Made by a program: the position numbers and the translations under genes
DNA from: Limnohabitans sp.
GTDB taxonomy: Bacteria > Pseudomonadota > Gammaproteobacteria > Burkholderiales > Burkholderiaceae_C
Direction of reading: 5' to 3'
Assembly (NCBI RefSeq): GCF_017848645.1
Contig: NZ_JAFEIF010000051.1
Location: forward strand, 1 to 64,000
Length of the DNA: 64,000 nucleotides
Part shown: positions 52,070 to 60,981 of the stretch, piece by piece
Position numbering within the stretch: the stretch's first letter is position 1
Layout: every line of letters begins with the position of its first letter
Notes under the pieces: generated by a model
The model's input: the letters and a program-made list of their open reading frames with translations, nothing else
Told to the model about the DNA's origin: nothing
Databases searched by the model: none

Positions 52070-53635
52070 TCAACGCTTGAGGAAGGCCTTGAGCCGCAAA
52101 CCCGTGGCCCACAACACACCAAAATAAAGCAAGGCCGAGCCCGCCAAAACCGCCACCATCCAGCCGATGCGCAGCCAAGCCTCTTGGCGCATGGCCACCC
52201 AAGGCAAATGGTTCGCCGCGAACCACAGCAAGCCTGTCAACAAGCTTGTGGCCAACAGTACCTGCAAACCAAAACGCCACCAGCCGGGTTGTGGCTTGTA
52301 ACTGCCCCTGCGCAACAGACCCACCAGCAGCCACACAGCATTGACCAAAGCCCCCAAACCAATGGACAACGCCAGCCCGGCGTGGGCCAGATAAGGCACC
52401 AACAGCACGTTGAAAATTTGGGTCAGCACCAGCACCACCACCGCGATGCGCACCGGGGTTCGGATGTCTTGGCTGGCGTAGTAGCCAGGGGCCAGCACCT
52501 TGATGGCGACCAGGCCCAGCAAGCCCACGCCGTAGCCAGTCAGGGCCAAGGTGGTTTGCTGCACATCGCGGTCGGTGAAGGCCCCATAGTGGTAAAGCAC
52601 CGACACCAGCGGCTGAGAAAACACCAGCAAAGCTGCCGCACAAGGCAAGGCCAGCAGCAGCACCAGACGCAAGCCCCAGTCGAGCATGGCGGCATAACGC
52701 TCGCTGTCGCCCGTGGCTTTGGCCGCCGCCAGCTGCGGCATCAGCACCACGCCCAGCGCCACACCCAAAATGGCCGTCGGGAACTCCATCAAACGGTCGG
52801 CATAGGTCAACCAGCTGACGCTGCCCGGCGCCAGGTGAGAGGCGATCTGGGTGTTGATGAGCAGGGAAATTTGGGCCACACCCACGCCCAGCAAAGCCGG
52901 GCCCATCAGGCGCAGGATGTTCAAGGTGGCAGGGTTGGTCCAGGCCTTTTTGACGGCGCGGGGCCGCAGGCCCAAACGGGGCAGCAAACCCAGCCGGGCC
53001 AAGGCCGGAATCTGCACCGCCAACTGCAAGACACCGCCCACCATCACACCCACCGGCAAGGCATAGATGGCCTCCACGCCTTGCTTGGCCAGCCAAGGCG
53101 ATAAAAACCAAGTGGCTGCGATCACGCTCACATTCAGCAGCACGGGCGTCGCCGCGGGCACGGCAAAACGCTTCCAGGTGTTCAAAATACCGGCCGACAA
53201 GGCGACCAAGGACATGAAGGCGATGTAGGGGAACATCCAGCGCGTCATGTTCACTGCCGCGCCGTAACCCCGGGCGTCTTGCTGCAAGCCACTGGCCAGC
53301 GCCCACACCAACCAAGGCGAGGCCAGCACACCCAAAACAGACAAGGCCAGCACCGACCAGGCCAGAGCCGTGGCCACGCTGTCAATCACTTCCTTGGTGG
53401 CCTCGTCGCCATGCTGGGCACGGGTGGCCGCCAGCACCGGCACAAAAGCCTGGCTGAAGGCCCCTTCGGCAAACAGCCGCCGAAACAGGTTGGGAATTCG
53501 AAAGGCCACATTGAAGGCGTCGGTCAAGGCGCTGGCCCCGAACATGGAAGCCATGAGCAGCTCGCGCACCAAACCCGTGACCCGGGAGGCCAGGGTAAAA
53601 ATGGACACAACAGAAGCAGATCGGAGGAGGCTCAC
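52070..53635 (-). CDS. murJ: Lipid II flippase MurJ
   Basis: Moves lipid-linked peptidoglycan precursor across the inner membrane. From GTG 53635 the protein is 521 aa with about 14 membrane segments. Conserved segments include SRVTGLVRELLMASMFGAS, FNVAFRIPNLFRRLFAEGAFSQAF split over the first helices, and RLMEFPTAILGVALGVVLMP. A longer frame reaches 53728 but the family begins (V/M)SLLRSASVVS. It is divergent from rpsT. Confidence 0.95.
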   Translation of the reverse strand: MSLLRSASVVSIFTLASRVTGLVRELLMASMFGASALTDAFNVAFRIPNLFRRLFAEGAFSQAFVPVLAATRAQHGDEATKEVIDSVATALAWSVLALSVLGVLASPWLVWALASGLQQDARGYGAAVNMTRWMFPYIAFMSLVALSAGILNTWKRFAVPAATPVLLNVSVIAATWFLSPWLAKQGVEAIYALPVGVMVGGVLQLAVQIPALARLGLLPRLGLRPRAVKKAWTNPATLNILRLMGPALLGVGVAQISLLINTQIASHLAPGSVSWLTYADRLMEFPTAILGVALGVVLMPQLAAAKATGDSERYAAMLDWGLRLVLLLALPCAAALLVFSQPLVSVLYHYGAFTDRDVQQTTLALTGYGVGLLGLVAIKVLAPGYYASQDIRTPVRIAVVVLVLTQIFNVLLVPYLAHAGLALSIGLGALVNAVWLLVGLLRRGSYKPQPGWWRFGLQVLLATSLLTGLLWFAANHLPWVAMRQEAWLRIGWMVAVLAGSALLYFGVLWATGLRLKAFLKR

Positions 53636-53711
53636 AGTGGGCGAGTGTAGCGGCCACTTCCGCGAAGGCTGGCCATGCCATGGCCGCGGGACGGATTCAG
53701 ACGCAGGCCTG

Positions 53712-53762
53712 CCTTGGCGATCTGCCAAGGGAGCCGGATGCCGTTTCAGTGTCTGCTAGAAT
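53712..53762 (+). promoter_or_regulatory. rpsT promoter with upstream inverted repeat
   Basis: TGCTAGAAT (53754-53762) is an extended -10, 46 bases before the rpsT ATG. Upstream, CCTTGGC (53712-53718) and GCCAAGG (53724-53730) form a perfect inverted repeat with a five-base spacer, near the -35 side. A conventional -35 hexamer is not evident. Confidence 0.55.
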
Positions 53763-53808
53763 GACGGGTTCGCTGGACATCATCCTCAGACACTGAAAGA
53801 ACTTATAT

Positions 53809-54111
53809 ATGGCATCCGCTAAACCCAAAAAGAAAAACCCCCGTCTTGCTTCCGGCCGTAAACGCGTCCGCCAAGACGTCAAAATCAACGCCGCGAACTC
53901 TTCGCTGCGCTCCAAATACCGCACAGCTGTGAAGAACGTCGAAAAAGCCGTTGCAGCTGGCGACAAGACCAAAGCCACCGAGTTGTTTGCCAAGATGCAA
54001 ACCGTGGTGGACATCATTGCCGACAAGGGCATCTTCCACAAGAACAAGGCTGCTCGTGACAAGAGCCGCCTGAGCGCCAAAGTGAAGACTTTGGCTCTTG
54101 CCGCAGCCTGA
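53809..54111 (+). CDS. rpsT: 30S ribosomal protein S20
   Basis: Small-subunit ribosomal protein, 100 aa, strongly basic and helical: [38 protein letters not shown] and the late [20 protein letters not shown] are typical. It is a single gene with its own promoter and terminator. In E. coli S20 represses its own translation; nothing here proves that. Confidence 0.98.
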   Translation: MASAKPKKKNPRLASGRKRVRQDVKINAANSSLRSKYRTAVKNVEKAVAAGDKTKATELFAKMQTVVDIIADKGIFHKNKAARDKSRLSAKVKTLALAAA

Positions 54112-54190
54112 TCCGCTCCACCAGATCAACAGCCCGGCGAGGTTTTGTCCTCGCTGCCGTTTGAAACGGGTGCGCTGTCCGCGAACACTG

Positions 54191-54222
54191 AACCGCCCTG
54201 GTGCAAACCTTGGCGGTTTTTT
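54191..54222 (+). terminator. Intrinsic terminator of rpsT
   Basis: AACCGCC (54191-54197) pairs with GGCGGTT (54212-54218), followed by T to 54222. It lies 80 bases after the rpsT stop. Confidence 0.82.
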
Positions 54223-54324
54223 CATGCCCTTTTGTCGGATGGCCGAAGGCCGAGTTGGCGCTTTGCCGAGGCTGCATTGGGACTTGCAGAGACTGGGTAT
54301 GGAACTGTTTGGAGCTTTGCGCAG

Positions 54325-54405
54325 GCTGAGTTGATGCCATCGCCGGGCTCCTCATGACTCGCTTCGCTCTTAAAAATCGTCACCCGGCGATGGCCCCAAC
54401 TCAGC
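54325..54405. other. Long inverted repeat in the gene-free stretch between rpsT and DUF3579
   Basis: GCTGAGTTG-AT-GCCATCGCCGGG on the left (ending 54347) and CCCGGCGATGGC-CC-CAACTCAGC on the right (54383-54405) pair as 9 bp, a 2x2 internal loop and 12 bp, around a 35-base loop. It lies in the 372-base gene-free gap 54112-54483 with terminators on both sides. It has no coding frame with support and no T-tract, so it is neither gene nor ordinary terminator. Confidence 0.7.
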
Positions 54406-54446
54406 GGGGTTCATTGCCACCTGTCGAATCAAACCTCGCTGACATC

Positions 54447-54471
54447 AAAAAAAAACCGCCCGTGGGCGGTT
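54447..54471 (-). terminator. Intrinsic terminator of the DUF3579 gene
   Basis: AACCGCCC (54454-54461) and GGGCGGTT (54464-54471) form a perfect stem; on the minus strand a run of nine T follows. It begins 13 bases after the DUF3579 stop. Confidence 0.88.
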
Positions 54472-54483
54472 GGTTCTTACTTC

Positions 54484-54804
54484 TTACTTTGGGGGTGGAG
54501 GGTCAGGCAACAAACAAGCTTCAGCCACCTGCAAGCCATTGTCACGCGCAAAGTTCATCACGAAATCCCAGGCCATGACATTGTGATCGCGCAGTTCGTG
54601 GTTCACGATCACGCACTTGACCCCAGCCAGTGTGGTGGGAATGCACCAAGGGGAGTAACTCAGGTGGCTGCCAGGGGTGGCGCCGCCGGGGCGAAAGGGG
54701 CTCATGACGCCCGCCAGGCGTTCGGCCCAGTCGCTCGGTCTGAAAGGCTTGCCGTCCTGGGTGATGCCCTGGATGAAAACTTCTTTGGCGTTGTTGGAAA
54801 CCAT
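54484..54804 (-). CDS. DUF3579 protein
   Basis: A 106-aa cytoplasmic protein with the DUF3579 signature FIQGITQDGKPFRPSDWAER and the later VKCVIVNHELRDHNVMAWDF. The family is largely betaproteobacterial and often lies next to argD/argF; its function is unknown. It is divergent from argD with 211 bases between and has its own terminator. Confidence 0.88.
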   Translation of the reverse strand: MVSNNAKEVFIQGITQDGKPFRPSDWAERLAGVMSPFRPGGATPGSHLSYSPWCIPTTLAGVKCVIVNHELRDHNVMAWDFVMNFARDNGLQVAEACLLPDPPPPK

Positions 54805-54874
54805 CGGATAGAGGTGTGAATCGGTTGGCCCCGCAGGGCGGGATCGCCACCCACGGGTTTACCCAAGTATTGTA

Positions 54875-54886
54875 TCTTATATAAGA
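54875..54886. promoter_or_regulatory. 12-bp perfect palindrome between DUF3579 and argD
   Basis: TCTTATATAAGA sits 70 bases upstream of the DUF3579 ATG and 129 bases upstream of the argD ATG, in an AT-rich patch that is probably promoter DNA. A short palindrome of this kind suits a dimeric regulator (GntR-type operators look similar), but the factor cannot be named. Confidence 0.45.
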
Positions 54887-55015
54887 CTTGAGGCCTCCTC
54901 AAAACCCCTTGGCACAAGGCTGGAATGAACTGGCCAGGCCCTGCCCTTTCTGCCTCTAAAATCTGGTTTCAGCGGCCCTCATCGTTGGGCCGATTTTTAT
55001 TTCAGGAGTTCTCGC

Positions 55016-56218
55016 ATGTCCGCTTTCATTGAAGCCGCCTCACCGCACACCATGAACACCTATGGCCGACTGCCGATCGCACTCAGCCATGGTCAGGGTT
55101 GCCGAGTCTGGGACGTCAATGGCAAGCCCTACCTGGACGCGCTGGCCGGTATTGCGGTGAACACCCTGGGCCACAACCACCCCGATCTGGTGCCCGCGCT
55201 GCAGGACCAGCTGGCCAAGATGATCCACAGCTGCAACTACTTCCATGTGCCCAACGCGGAAGTGCTGGCGGCCAAGCTGGTCGAGCTGTCGGGCATGACG
55301 AACGTGTTTTTCTGCTGCACGGGCCTGGAAGCCAACGAGGCGGCCATCAAGCTGGCGCGCAAATACGGCCACGATAAGGGCATCGACAAACCCGAAATCG
55401 TGGTTTACGAAAAAGCCTTTCACGGTCGCAGCATCGCCACCCTGAGCGCCACCGCCAACGAGAAGCTGAAAAAAGGCTTTGGCCCCATGCTCGAAGGCTT
55501 TGTGCGTGTGCCAGTCAACGACATCGAAGCCCTGAAAAAAGCCACCGAAGGCAACCCCAATGTGGTGGCGGTGTTCATGGAAACCATTCAGGGCGAAGGC
55601 GGCATCAACCCGATGCGCATCGAATACCTGCAGCAAGTGCGCGCCCTGTGCAACCAAAAAGACTGGCTGATGATGATCGACGAGGTGCAGTGCGGCATGG
55701 GCCGCACCGGCAAATGGTTTGCCCACCAGTGGGCGGGCATCGTGCCCGACGTGATGCCGCTGGCCAAAGGCCTGGGCTCGGGCGTGCCGATTGGCGCGGT
55801 GGTGGCTGGCCCCAAGGCCGCCCACATCTTCCAGCCCGGCAACCACGGCACCACTTTCGGTGGCAACCCGCTGGCCATGCGCGCCGGGGTTGAGACCATC
55901 CGCATCATGGAAAATGACGGCCTGATGGCCAACGCGGCCAAAGTCGGTGCACATCTGCGCGGTGCACTGGACAAGGCTTTGGCGGGCGTGCAAGGCGTGA
56001 AAGAAGTGCGTGGCCAGGGCCTGATGCTGGGCATCGAGCTGGACCGCCCTTGCGGCGCCATTTGGACACGGGCTGCCGAAGCCGGTCTGCTGCTGAGCGT
56101 GACCGCCGACAGCGTGATCCGCCTGGTGCCACCGCTCATCATGACCGAGGCCGAAGCCGACGAAGTGGTCGCCATTTTGGTGCCCCTGATCACCACCTTT
56201 TTGGCAGAAACGCCATGA
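55016..56218 (+). CDS. argD: Acetylornithine aminotransferase
   Basis: PLP enzyme converting N-acetylglutamate semialdehyde to N-acetylornithine in arginine synthesis. The 400-aa protein has the cofactor-phosphate segment CTGLEANEAAIKLARK, FHGRSIATLSATAN, the IDEVQCGMGRTGK stretch and the Schiff-base Lys251 in PLAKGLGSGVPIG. AGGAG precedes ATG 55016. It overlaps argF by four bases. Confidence 0.96.
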   Translation: MSAFIEAASPHTMNTYGRLPIALSHGQGCRVWDVNGKPYLDALAGIAVNTLGHNHPDLVPALQDQLAKMIHSCNYFHVPNAEVLAAKLVELSGMTNVFFCCTGLEANEAAIKLARKYGHDKGIDKPEIVVYEKAFHGRSIATLSATANEKLKKGFGPMLEGFVRVPVNDIEALKKATEGNPNVVAVFMETIQGEGGINPMRIEYLQQVRALCNQKDWLMMIDEVQCGMGRTGKWFAHQWAGIVPDVMPLAKGLGSGVPIGAVVAGPKAAHIFQPGNHGTTFGGNPLAMRAGVETIRIMENDGLMANAAKVGAHLRGALDKALAGVQGVKEVRGQGLMLGIELDRPCGAIWTRAAEAGLLLSVTADSVIRLVPPLIMTEAEADEVVAILVPLITTFLAETP

Positions 56219-57183
56219 GCCAGTCCCCACACGTGCCCGTGCGGCACTACCTGCAGTTCACCGACCTCACGGCCGACGAGTACGCACATGTGTTTGCACG
56301 CGCGGCCGAGATCAAGCGCAAGTTCAAGGCTTACGAAAAATACCACCCGCTGGCCGACCGCACGCTGGCCATGATTTTCGAAAAAGCCAGCACCCGCACC
56401 CGCGTGAGCTTTGAGGCGGGCATGTACCAACTGGGCGGCTCGGTGGTGCACCTGACCACCGGCGACAGCCAGCTGGGCCGCTCCGAGCCCATCGAAGACA
56501 GCGCCCGCGTGATCAGCCGCATGACCGACATCGTCATGATCCGCACCTACGGCCAAGACAAGATCGAGCGCTTTGCTTCGCACTCGCGCGTGCCCGTCAT
56601 CAACGGCCTGACCAACGAGTTCCACCCCTGCCAAATTCTGGCCGACCTCTTCACCCTGCTGGAGCACCGGGGCCTGGACGCCCAAGGCCAACCGGACCCG
56701 TCTTACCTGAAGGGCAAAGTGGTGGCTTGGGTGGGCGACGGCAACAACATGGCCAACACCTGGCTGCAGGCGGCCGAATTGCTGGGTTTCACGGTGCACC
56801 TGAGCACGCCCAGCGGCTACGAGGTGGACCAGGCCGTGGCCGGTTTGCGCAGCGCCGACAGCTACAAAATCTTCAAAGACCCCGAAGACGCCTGCCGAGG
56901 CGCTGACCTGGTCACCACCGACGTGTGGACCAGCATGGGCTTTGAGGCCGAAAACGAAGCCCGCAAGAAAGCCTTTGCCGACTGGTGCGTGGACGAAGCC
57001 ATGATGCGAGTGGCCAAGCCCGACGCCCTGTTCATGCACTGCCTGCCTGCCCACCGAGGCGAAGAAGTCAGTGCCGAAGTCATCGACGGCCCACAATCGG
57101 TGGTCTGGGACGAAGCCGAAAACCGCATGCATGTGCAAAAGGCGCTCATGGAGTTTTTGCTGCTGGGCCGCGTCCAAGCCTGA
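56215..57183 (+). CDS. argF: Ornithine carbamoyltransferase
   Basis: Makes citrulline from ornithine and carbamoyl phosphate. The 322-aa protein has the carbamoyl-phosphate loop EKASTRTRVSFE, the segment HPCQILADLFT, and the ornithine-binding HCLPAHRGEEVSAEV. ATGA overlap with argD supports the start at 56215 rather than the longer open frame. YkgJ-like gene follows after two bases. Confidence 0.96.
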   Translation: MSQSPHVPVRHYLQFTDLTADEYAHVFARAAEIKRKFKAYEKYHPLADRTLAMIFEKASTRTRVSFEAGMYQLGGSVVHLTTGDSQLGRSEPIEDSARVISRMTDIVMIRTYGQDKIERFASHSRVPVINGLTNEFHPCQILADLFTLLEHRGLDAQGQPDPSYLKGKVVAWVGDGNNMANTWLQAAELLGFTVHLSTPSGYEVDQAVAGLRSADSYKIFKDPEDACRGADLVTTDVWTSMGFEAENEARKKAFADWCVDEAMMRVAKPDALFMHCLPAHRGEEVSAEVIDGPQSVVWDEAENRMHVQKALMEFLLLGRVQA

Positions 57184-57185
57184 GC

Positions 57186-57494
57186 ATGTCCACCTGCACC
57201 ACCTGCGGCGCTTGCTGCGTGAGCTTCCGGGTGGATTTTTCCGTGTATGAATACGAAGAAGGCGGCGGCGATGTGCCTGCGGGCTTGGCTTCGCCGATCA
57301 CCGAGCACACCTGCCGCATGCGCGGCACTGACCACAGCCCGCCACGCTGCGCCGCGCTCTATGGCAAAACCGGCGAAAAAGCGATTTGCGGCATCTACGA
57401 ATGGAGGCCATCGCCCTGCCGTGAGTTTGAAGAAGGCAGCCCCGCCTGCGAGCAAGCGCGGCGACGCCACGGCCTGCCTGCGCTGAACGTCTGA
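57186..57494 (+). CDS. YkgJ/UPF0153 Cys-cluster protein
   Basis: A 102-aa protein opening MSTCTTCGACCVSF, a CxxCxxCC cluster, with further Cys at CRMRG, CAALYG, ICGIYEWRPSPC. This is the YkgJ-type putative zinc- or iron-chelating domain, function unknown. Starting two bases after argF, it is probably co-transcribed with the arginine genes. Confidence 0.87.
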   Translation: MSTCTTCGACCVSFRVDFSVYEYEEGGGDVPAGLASPITEHTCRMRGTDHSPPRCAALYGKTGEKAICGIYEWRPSPCREFEEGSPACEQARRRHGLPALNV

Positions 57495-57507
57495 AGTCTT
57501 TTTCCCG

Positions 57508-57529
57508 GGTGTTGGAAATAACCGACACC
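57508..57529. promoter_or_regulatory. Candidate operator upstream of kynB
   Basis: GGTGTTGG (57508-57515) and CCGACACC (57522-57529) form an inverted repeat with one G-T mismatch around AAATAA, 33 bases before the kynB ATG in the only gap ahead of the kynurenine genes. A kynurenine-responsive Lrp-type (KynR) regulator is known upstream of such operons in some species, but no regulator gene is adjacent here. Confidence 0.45.
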
Positions 57530-57562
57530 ACGGTTTTTGGGGCGGTGCTACCTTCGCTCACC

Positions 57563-58189
57563 ATGAAAAAACTTTGGGATATTTCCCCGCCTGTTGATGC
57601 GCAAAGCCCGGTCTTTACGGGCGACACGCCCTACAGCCAGCAATGGGCTGCCACGCTGTCGGACACCTGCCCGGTGAACGTGAGCGCCATCACCCTGTCG
57701 CCACATGTGGGCGCGCATGCCGATGCCCCGCTGCATTACGACCCGCAAGGCGAGGCGGTGGGCGCTTTGGACCTGCTGCCCTTTCTGGGCCGCTGCCGCG
57801 TCATCCATGCGCTGGATGCAGGTCCTTTGATCACCCTCGCACACTTGAAGCATGCCCTGACCGATCTGCCTGCGCGCGTGTTGGTGCGCACTTACCGCGC
57901 ATTTCCTCTTGCGCAGTTCGACACCCAGCTCACCGGTTTTGACCCCGCCTGCGTGCAGCACCTGGCCGACCTGGGCGTGCTGTTGATCGGCACCGACAGC
58001 GCCAGCATCGACCCAGCAGACAGCAAAGCGTTGCCCAGCCACCAAGTGATCCGCCAACGCGGCTTGCGCGTGCTGGAAAACCTGCTGCTCGATGAGGTTC
58101 CCGAAGGCGATTACGAACTGATCGCCCTGCCCCTCAAACTCATGAGCGCCGACGCCAGCCCCGTGCGGGCGGTCTTGCGCGAACTTTGA
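57563..58189 (+). CDS. kynB: Kynurenine formamidase
   Basis: Hydrolyses N-formylkynurenine to kynurenine and formate. The 208-aa protein from ATG 57563 has the cyclase-fold metal motif SPHVGAHADAPLHYD, GTDSASIDPADS and the final ALPLKLMSADASPVRAVL. It is the first gene of the kynB-kynU-kynA tryptophan-degradation set. Confidence 0.95.
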   Translation: MKKLWDISPPVDAQSPVFTGDTPYSQQWAATLSDTCPVNVSAITLSPHVGAHADAPLHYDPQGEAVGALDLLPFLGRCRVIHALDAGPLITLAHLKHALTDLPARVLVRTYRAFPLAQFDTQLTGFDPACVQHLADLGVLLIGTDSASIDPADSKALPSHQVIRQRGLRVLENLLLDEVPEGDYELIALPLKLMSADASPVRAVLREL

Positions 58190-58211
58190 ACACTGCTTGA
58201 AAGACCCAAAC

Positions 58212-59498
58212 ATGATGAACCTCACCCCCACCTTGCAAGACTGCGAACTGCTGGACGCGCAAGACCCGCTGCGCGCGTTGCGCGAACAATTTGACCTGCC
58301 CGCTGGCGTGATTTATCTGGACGGCAACTCGCTGGGCGTGCTGCCCAAAACCGCCCCAGCCCGCGTGGCCCATGCCGTGACGCACGAATGGGGCACCGAC
58401 CTGATCAAAAGCTGGAACACCGCAGGCTGGTTCACCCTGCCCCAACGCGTGGGCGACAAAATTGCCCGCGTCATCGGTGCCCAGCCTGGCGAAGTGATCG
58501 CGGCGGACAGCACCTCGATCAACCTGTTCAAAGTGTTGGCCGCAGCGCTGCACATCGCCAAAGCCGACCACCCGCACAAAACCAAAATCGTCAGCGAGCG
58601 CAGCAACTTTCCGACTGACCTGTACATCGCAGAAGCCTTGTGCAAAGAACGCGGCTACACCCTGCAACTGGTCGAAGCCGACGAAATTGCAGCTGCATTG
58701 CAAGCCGATGTGGCGGTGCTCATGCTCACCCATGTGAACTACCGCACCGGGGCCATGCACAACATGCAGGCCGTCACCGCCCAGGCTCATGCGCAGGGCA
58801 TCCTCACCGTGTGGGACTTGGCGCACAGCGCAGGTGCCGTGCCCGTTGACCTGAACGGCGCAGGGGCCGACTTTGCGGTGGGCTGTGGCTACAAATACCT
58901 CAATGGCGGCCCCGGCGCTCCGGCTTTTGTGTGGGTACGCCCTGAACACACCGACCGCTTTTGGCAGCCCCTGGCCGGCTGGTGGGGCCATGCTGCGCCC
59001 TTTGCTTTCACACCGGATTACCAACCCGCCCAAGGCATCACCCGCTACCAATGCGGCACCCAACCCATCTTGAGCCTCACGGCCCTCGACTGCGGCCTGG
59101 ACGCCTTTTTGGCCGCCGAGGCGCTGGGCGGCATGTCCGCGCTGCGCCAAAAATCGCTGGCCCTCACGGGCCTGTTCATGCAACTGGTGCGCACGCGATT
59201 GCACGGCCACGGTTTTGGCATCGCCACCCCGGCCGAAGAAGCCCTGCGCGGCTCGCAAGTGAGCCTGACCCGCGCCGAAGGCGCCTACGCCATCGTGCAA
59301 GCCCTGATCGCACGCGGTGTGATCGGTGACTTCAGGGCGGGCGATGGCGGCGTAAATGCTGACATCTTGCGCTTTGGTTTCACGCCGCTGTATGTGGGCT
59401 ATGCCGACGTGTGGCAGGCCGCAGAACACCTGTACCAGGTCATGCAAAGTGGCGAGTGGCAAGACGCCCGCTTTGCACAAAAGAACGCTGTGACATGA
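58212..59498 (+). CDS. kynU: Kynureninase
   Basis: PLP enzyme that cleaves kynurenine to anthranilate and alanine. From ATG 58212 it is 428 aa (ATG 58215 is next; TTG 58197 is also in frame). Motifs: [12 protein letters not shown], the phosphate site [20 protein letters not shown] and the cofactor Lys228 in [16 protein letters not shown]. It lies 22 bases after kynB and ten before kynA. Confidence 0.96.
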   Translation: MMNLTPTLQDCELLDAQDPLRALREQFDLPAGVIYLDGNSLGVLPKTAPARVAHAVTHEWGTDLIKSWNTAGWFTLPQRVGDKIARVIGAQPGEVIAADSTSINLFKVLAAALHIAKADHPHKTKIVSERSNFPTDLYIAEALCKERGYTLQLVEADEIAAALQADVAVLMLTHVNYRTGAMHNMQAVTAQAHAQGILTVWDLAHSAGAVPVDLNGAGADFAVGCGYKYLNGGPGAPAFVWVRPEHTDRFWQPLAGWWGHAAPFAFTPDYQPAQGITRYQCGTQPILSLTALDCGLDAFLAAEALGGMSALRQKSLALTGLFMQLVRTRLHGHGFGIATPAEEALRGSQVSLTRAEGAYAIVQALIARGVIGDFRAGDGGVNADILRFGFTPLYVGYADVWQAAEHLYQVMQSGEWQDARFAQKNAVT

Positions 59499-59508
59499 AA
59501 GGCCTGCC

Positions 59509-60426
59509 ATGAGTTCCTGCCCTTTCTCCTCTGCCTCCGCATCCGCCTCCGCCTCCACCACAGCCAGCGCCAGCGCCGCAGCAGGCGATGCCACAGGCGA
59601 GCGCATCGTGCACGATGAAAAAGCGCAGCTCGACTTTGACGGCCGCATGAGTTACGGCGACTACCTGCAACTCGACGCCATCCTCAACGCGCAACAACCG
59701 CTCTCGCCCGACCACAACGAGATGCTGTTCATCGTGCAGCACCAAACCAGCGAACTGTGGATGAAGCTGATGCTGCACGAGCTGCAGGCAGCCATGGCGG
59801 GCATTGCGCAAGACCAGTTGCCCGACGCCTTCAAAAAACTCGCCCGCGTCAGCCGCATCATGGAGCAGCTGGTGCACGCCTGGGACGTGCTGGCCACCAT
59901 GACGCCGCCCGAATACAGCGCCATCCGCCCCTACTTGGCGCAGTCGAGCGGTTTTCAAAGCTGGCAATACCGCTGCATCGAGTTTGCGATGGGCAACAAA
60001 AACGCGGCCATGCTGCAACCCCACGCGCACCGCCCCGACCTGTCGGCCACCGTGCAGGCCGCTTACGAAGCGCCCTCGCTCTACGACGAATGCCTGCGAC
60101 TGCTGCAACGCCGAGGCCTCGATGTGCCGAGCAGCCACACCCAACGCGACTGGCGAGAGCCCTACCCGGCAAGCGTTGCGGTCGAAAACGCCTGGCTCGT
60201 GGTCTACCGCAACCCGCAGCAGCACTGGGACCTGTACCAGCTGGGCGAAGAACTCACCGATCTGGAAGACGCTTTTCGCCTCTGGCGCTTTCGGCATGTG
60301 ACCACGGTGGAGCGCGTGATCGGCTTCAAGCGCGGCACCGGCGGCACGGGCGGCGTGAGCTATTTGCGCAAGATGCTGGACACCGTGCTCTTTCCGGAAA
60401 TCTGGACGCTGCGCACGCAGCTGTGA
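59509..60426 (+). CDS. kynA: Tryptophan 2,3-dioxygenase
   Basis: Heme dioxygenase that opens the indole ring of tryptophan. The 305-aa protein has the TDO motifs [36 protein letters not shown], and the late [28 protein letters not shown]. Residues 7-26 are a Ser/Ala low-complexity stretch encoded by near-trinucleotide repeats, absent from most TDO proteins as I recall them. An AAAGG site precedes ATG 59509. Confidence 0.95.
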   Translation: MSSCPFSSASASASASTTASASAAAGDATGERIVHDEKAQLDFDGRMSYGDYLQLDAILNAQQPLSPDHNEMLFIVQHQTSELWMKLMLHELQAAMAGIAQDQLPDAFKKLARVSRIMEQLVHAWDVLATMTPPEYSAIRPYLAQSSGFQSWQYRCIEFAMGNKNAAMLQPHAHRPDLSATVQAAYEAPSLYDECLRLLQRRGLDVPSSHTQRDWREPYPASVAVENAWLVVYRNPQQHWDLYQLGEELTDLEDAFRLWRFRHVTTVERVIGFKRGTGGTGGVSYLRKMLDTVLFPEIWTLRTQL

Positions 60427-60513
60427 AGTGACTCACCCAGCGCAGATCTACCAGCGACAAAGAAGTGCATTCAATTGCACTAACATGCCTGCTTCCATCA
60501 CAGAGGATACGAC

Positions 60514-60981
60514 TTGCAACTGAACATCAACGGCCAAAGCCGCACCGCCACCGCTGACCCCAGCACACCCCTGCTGTGGGTGCTGCGCGATGAACTGAAT
60601 CTCACGGGCACCAAATTCGGCTGCGGCATCGCCGCTTGCGGGGCCTGCACCGTGCATGTGGACGGGCAGCCCGTGCGCTCTTGCGTGACGCCCGCGTCTG
60701 CGGTGGCGAACCAACCAATCAAAACCATCGAATCCTTGGGCACGGCAGAAAAGCCCCACCCCCTGCAAAGCGCGTGGATCGCCGAGCAGGTGCCGCAATG
60801 CGGTTACTGCCAAAGCGGCATGCTGATGGCCGCGGCCGCACTGCTGGACAAAAACCACAACCCCAGCGACGCCGACATCGACGCCGCCATGACCAACCTT
60901 TGCCGCTGCGGCACTTACCAGCGCGTGCGCGCCGCCATTCACCGGGCGGCTGCTGCCATGAAGAAAGGCGGTGCCGCATGA
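60514..60981 (+). CDS. iorA: (2Fe-2S)-binding subunit of an IorAB-type molybdenum hydroxylase
   Basis: A 155-aa subunit with two iron-sulfur clusters: plant-type [21 protein letters not shown] and the helical CGYCQSG ... [10 protein letters not shown]. It passes electrons from the molybdenum subunit to a cytochrome. The start is TTG 60514 with an AGAGG site; no in-frame ATG precedes it. It is coupled to iorB by an ATGA overlap. The name refers to isoquinoline 1-oxidoreductase; the real substrate is unknown. Confidence 0.88.
   Translation: MQLNINGQSRTATADPSTPLLWVLRDELNLTGTKFGCGIAACGACTVHVDGQPVRSCVTPASAVANQPIKTIESLGTAEKPHPLQSAWIAEQVPQCGYCQSGMLMAAAALLDKNHNPSDADIDAAMTNLCRCGTYQRVRAAIHRAAAAMKKGGAA

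Noticed and set aside
54112-54446. A small protein gene between rpsT and DUF3579 (for example the plus-strand frame from 54098)
   Set aside because: Frames there run through the rpsT terminator, start inside rpsT, and have no ribosome-binding site or recognisable domain.
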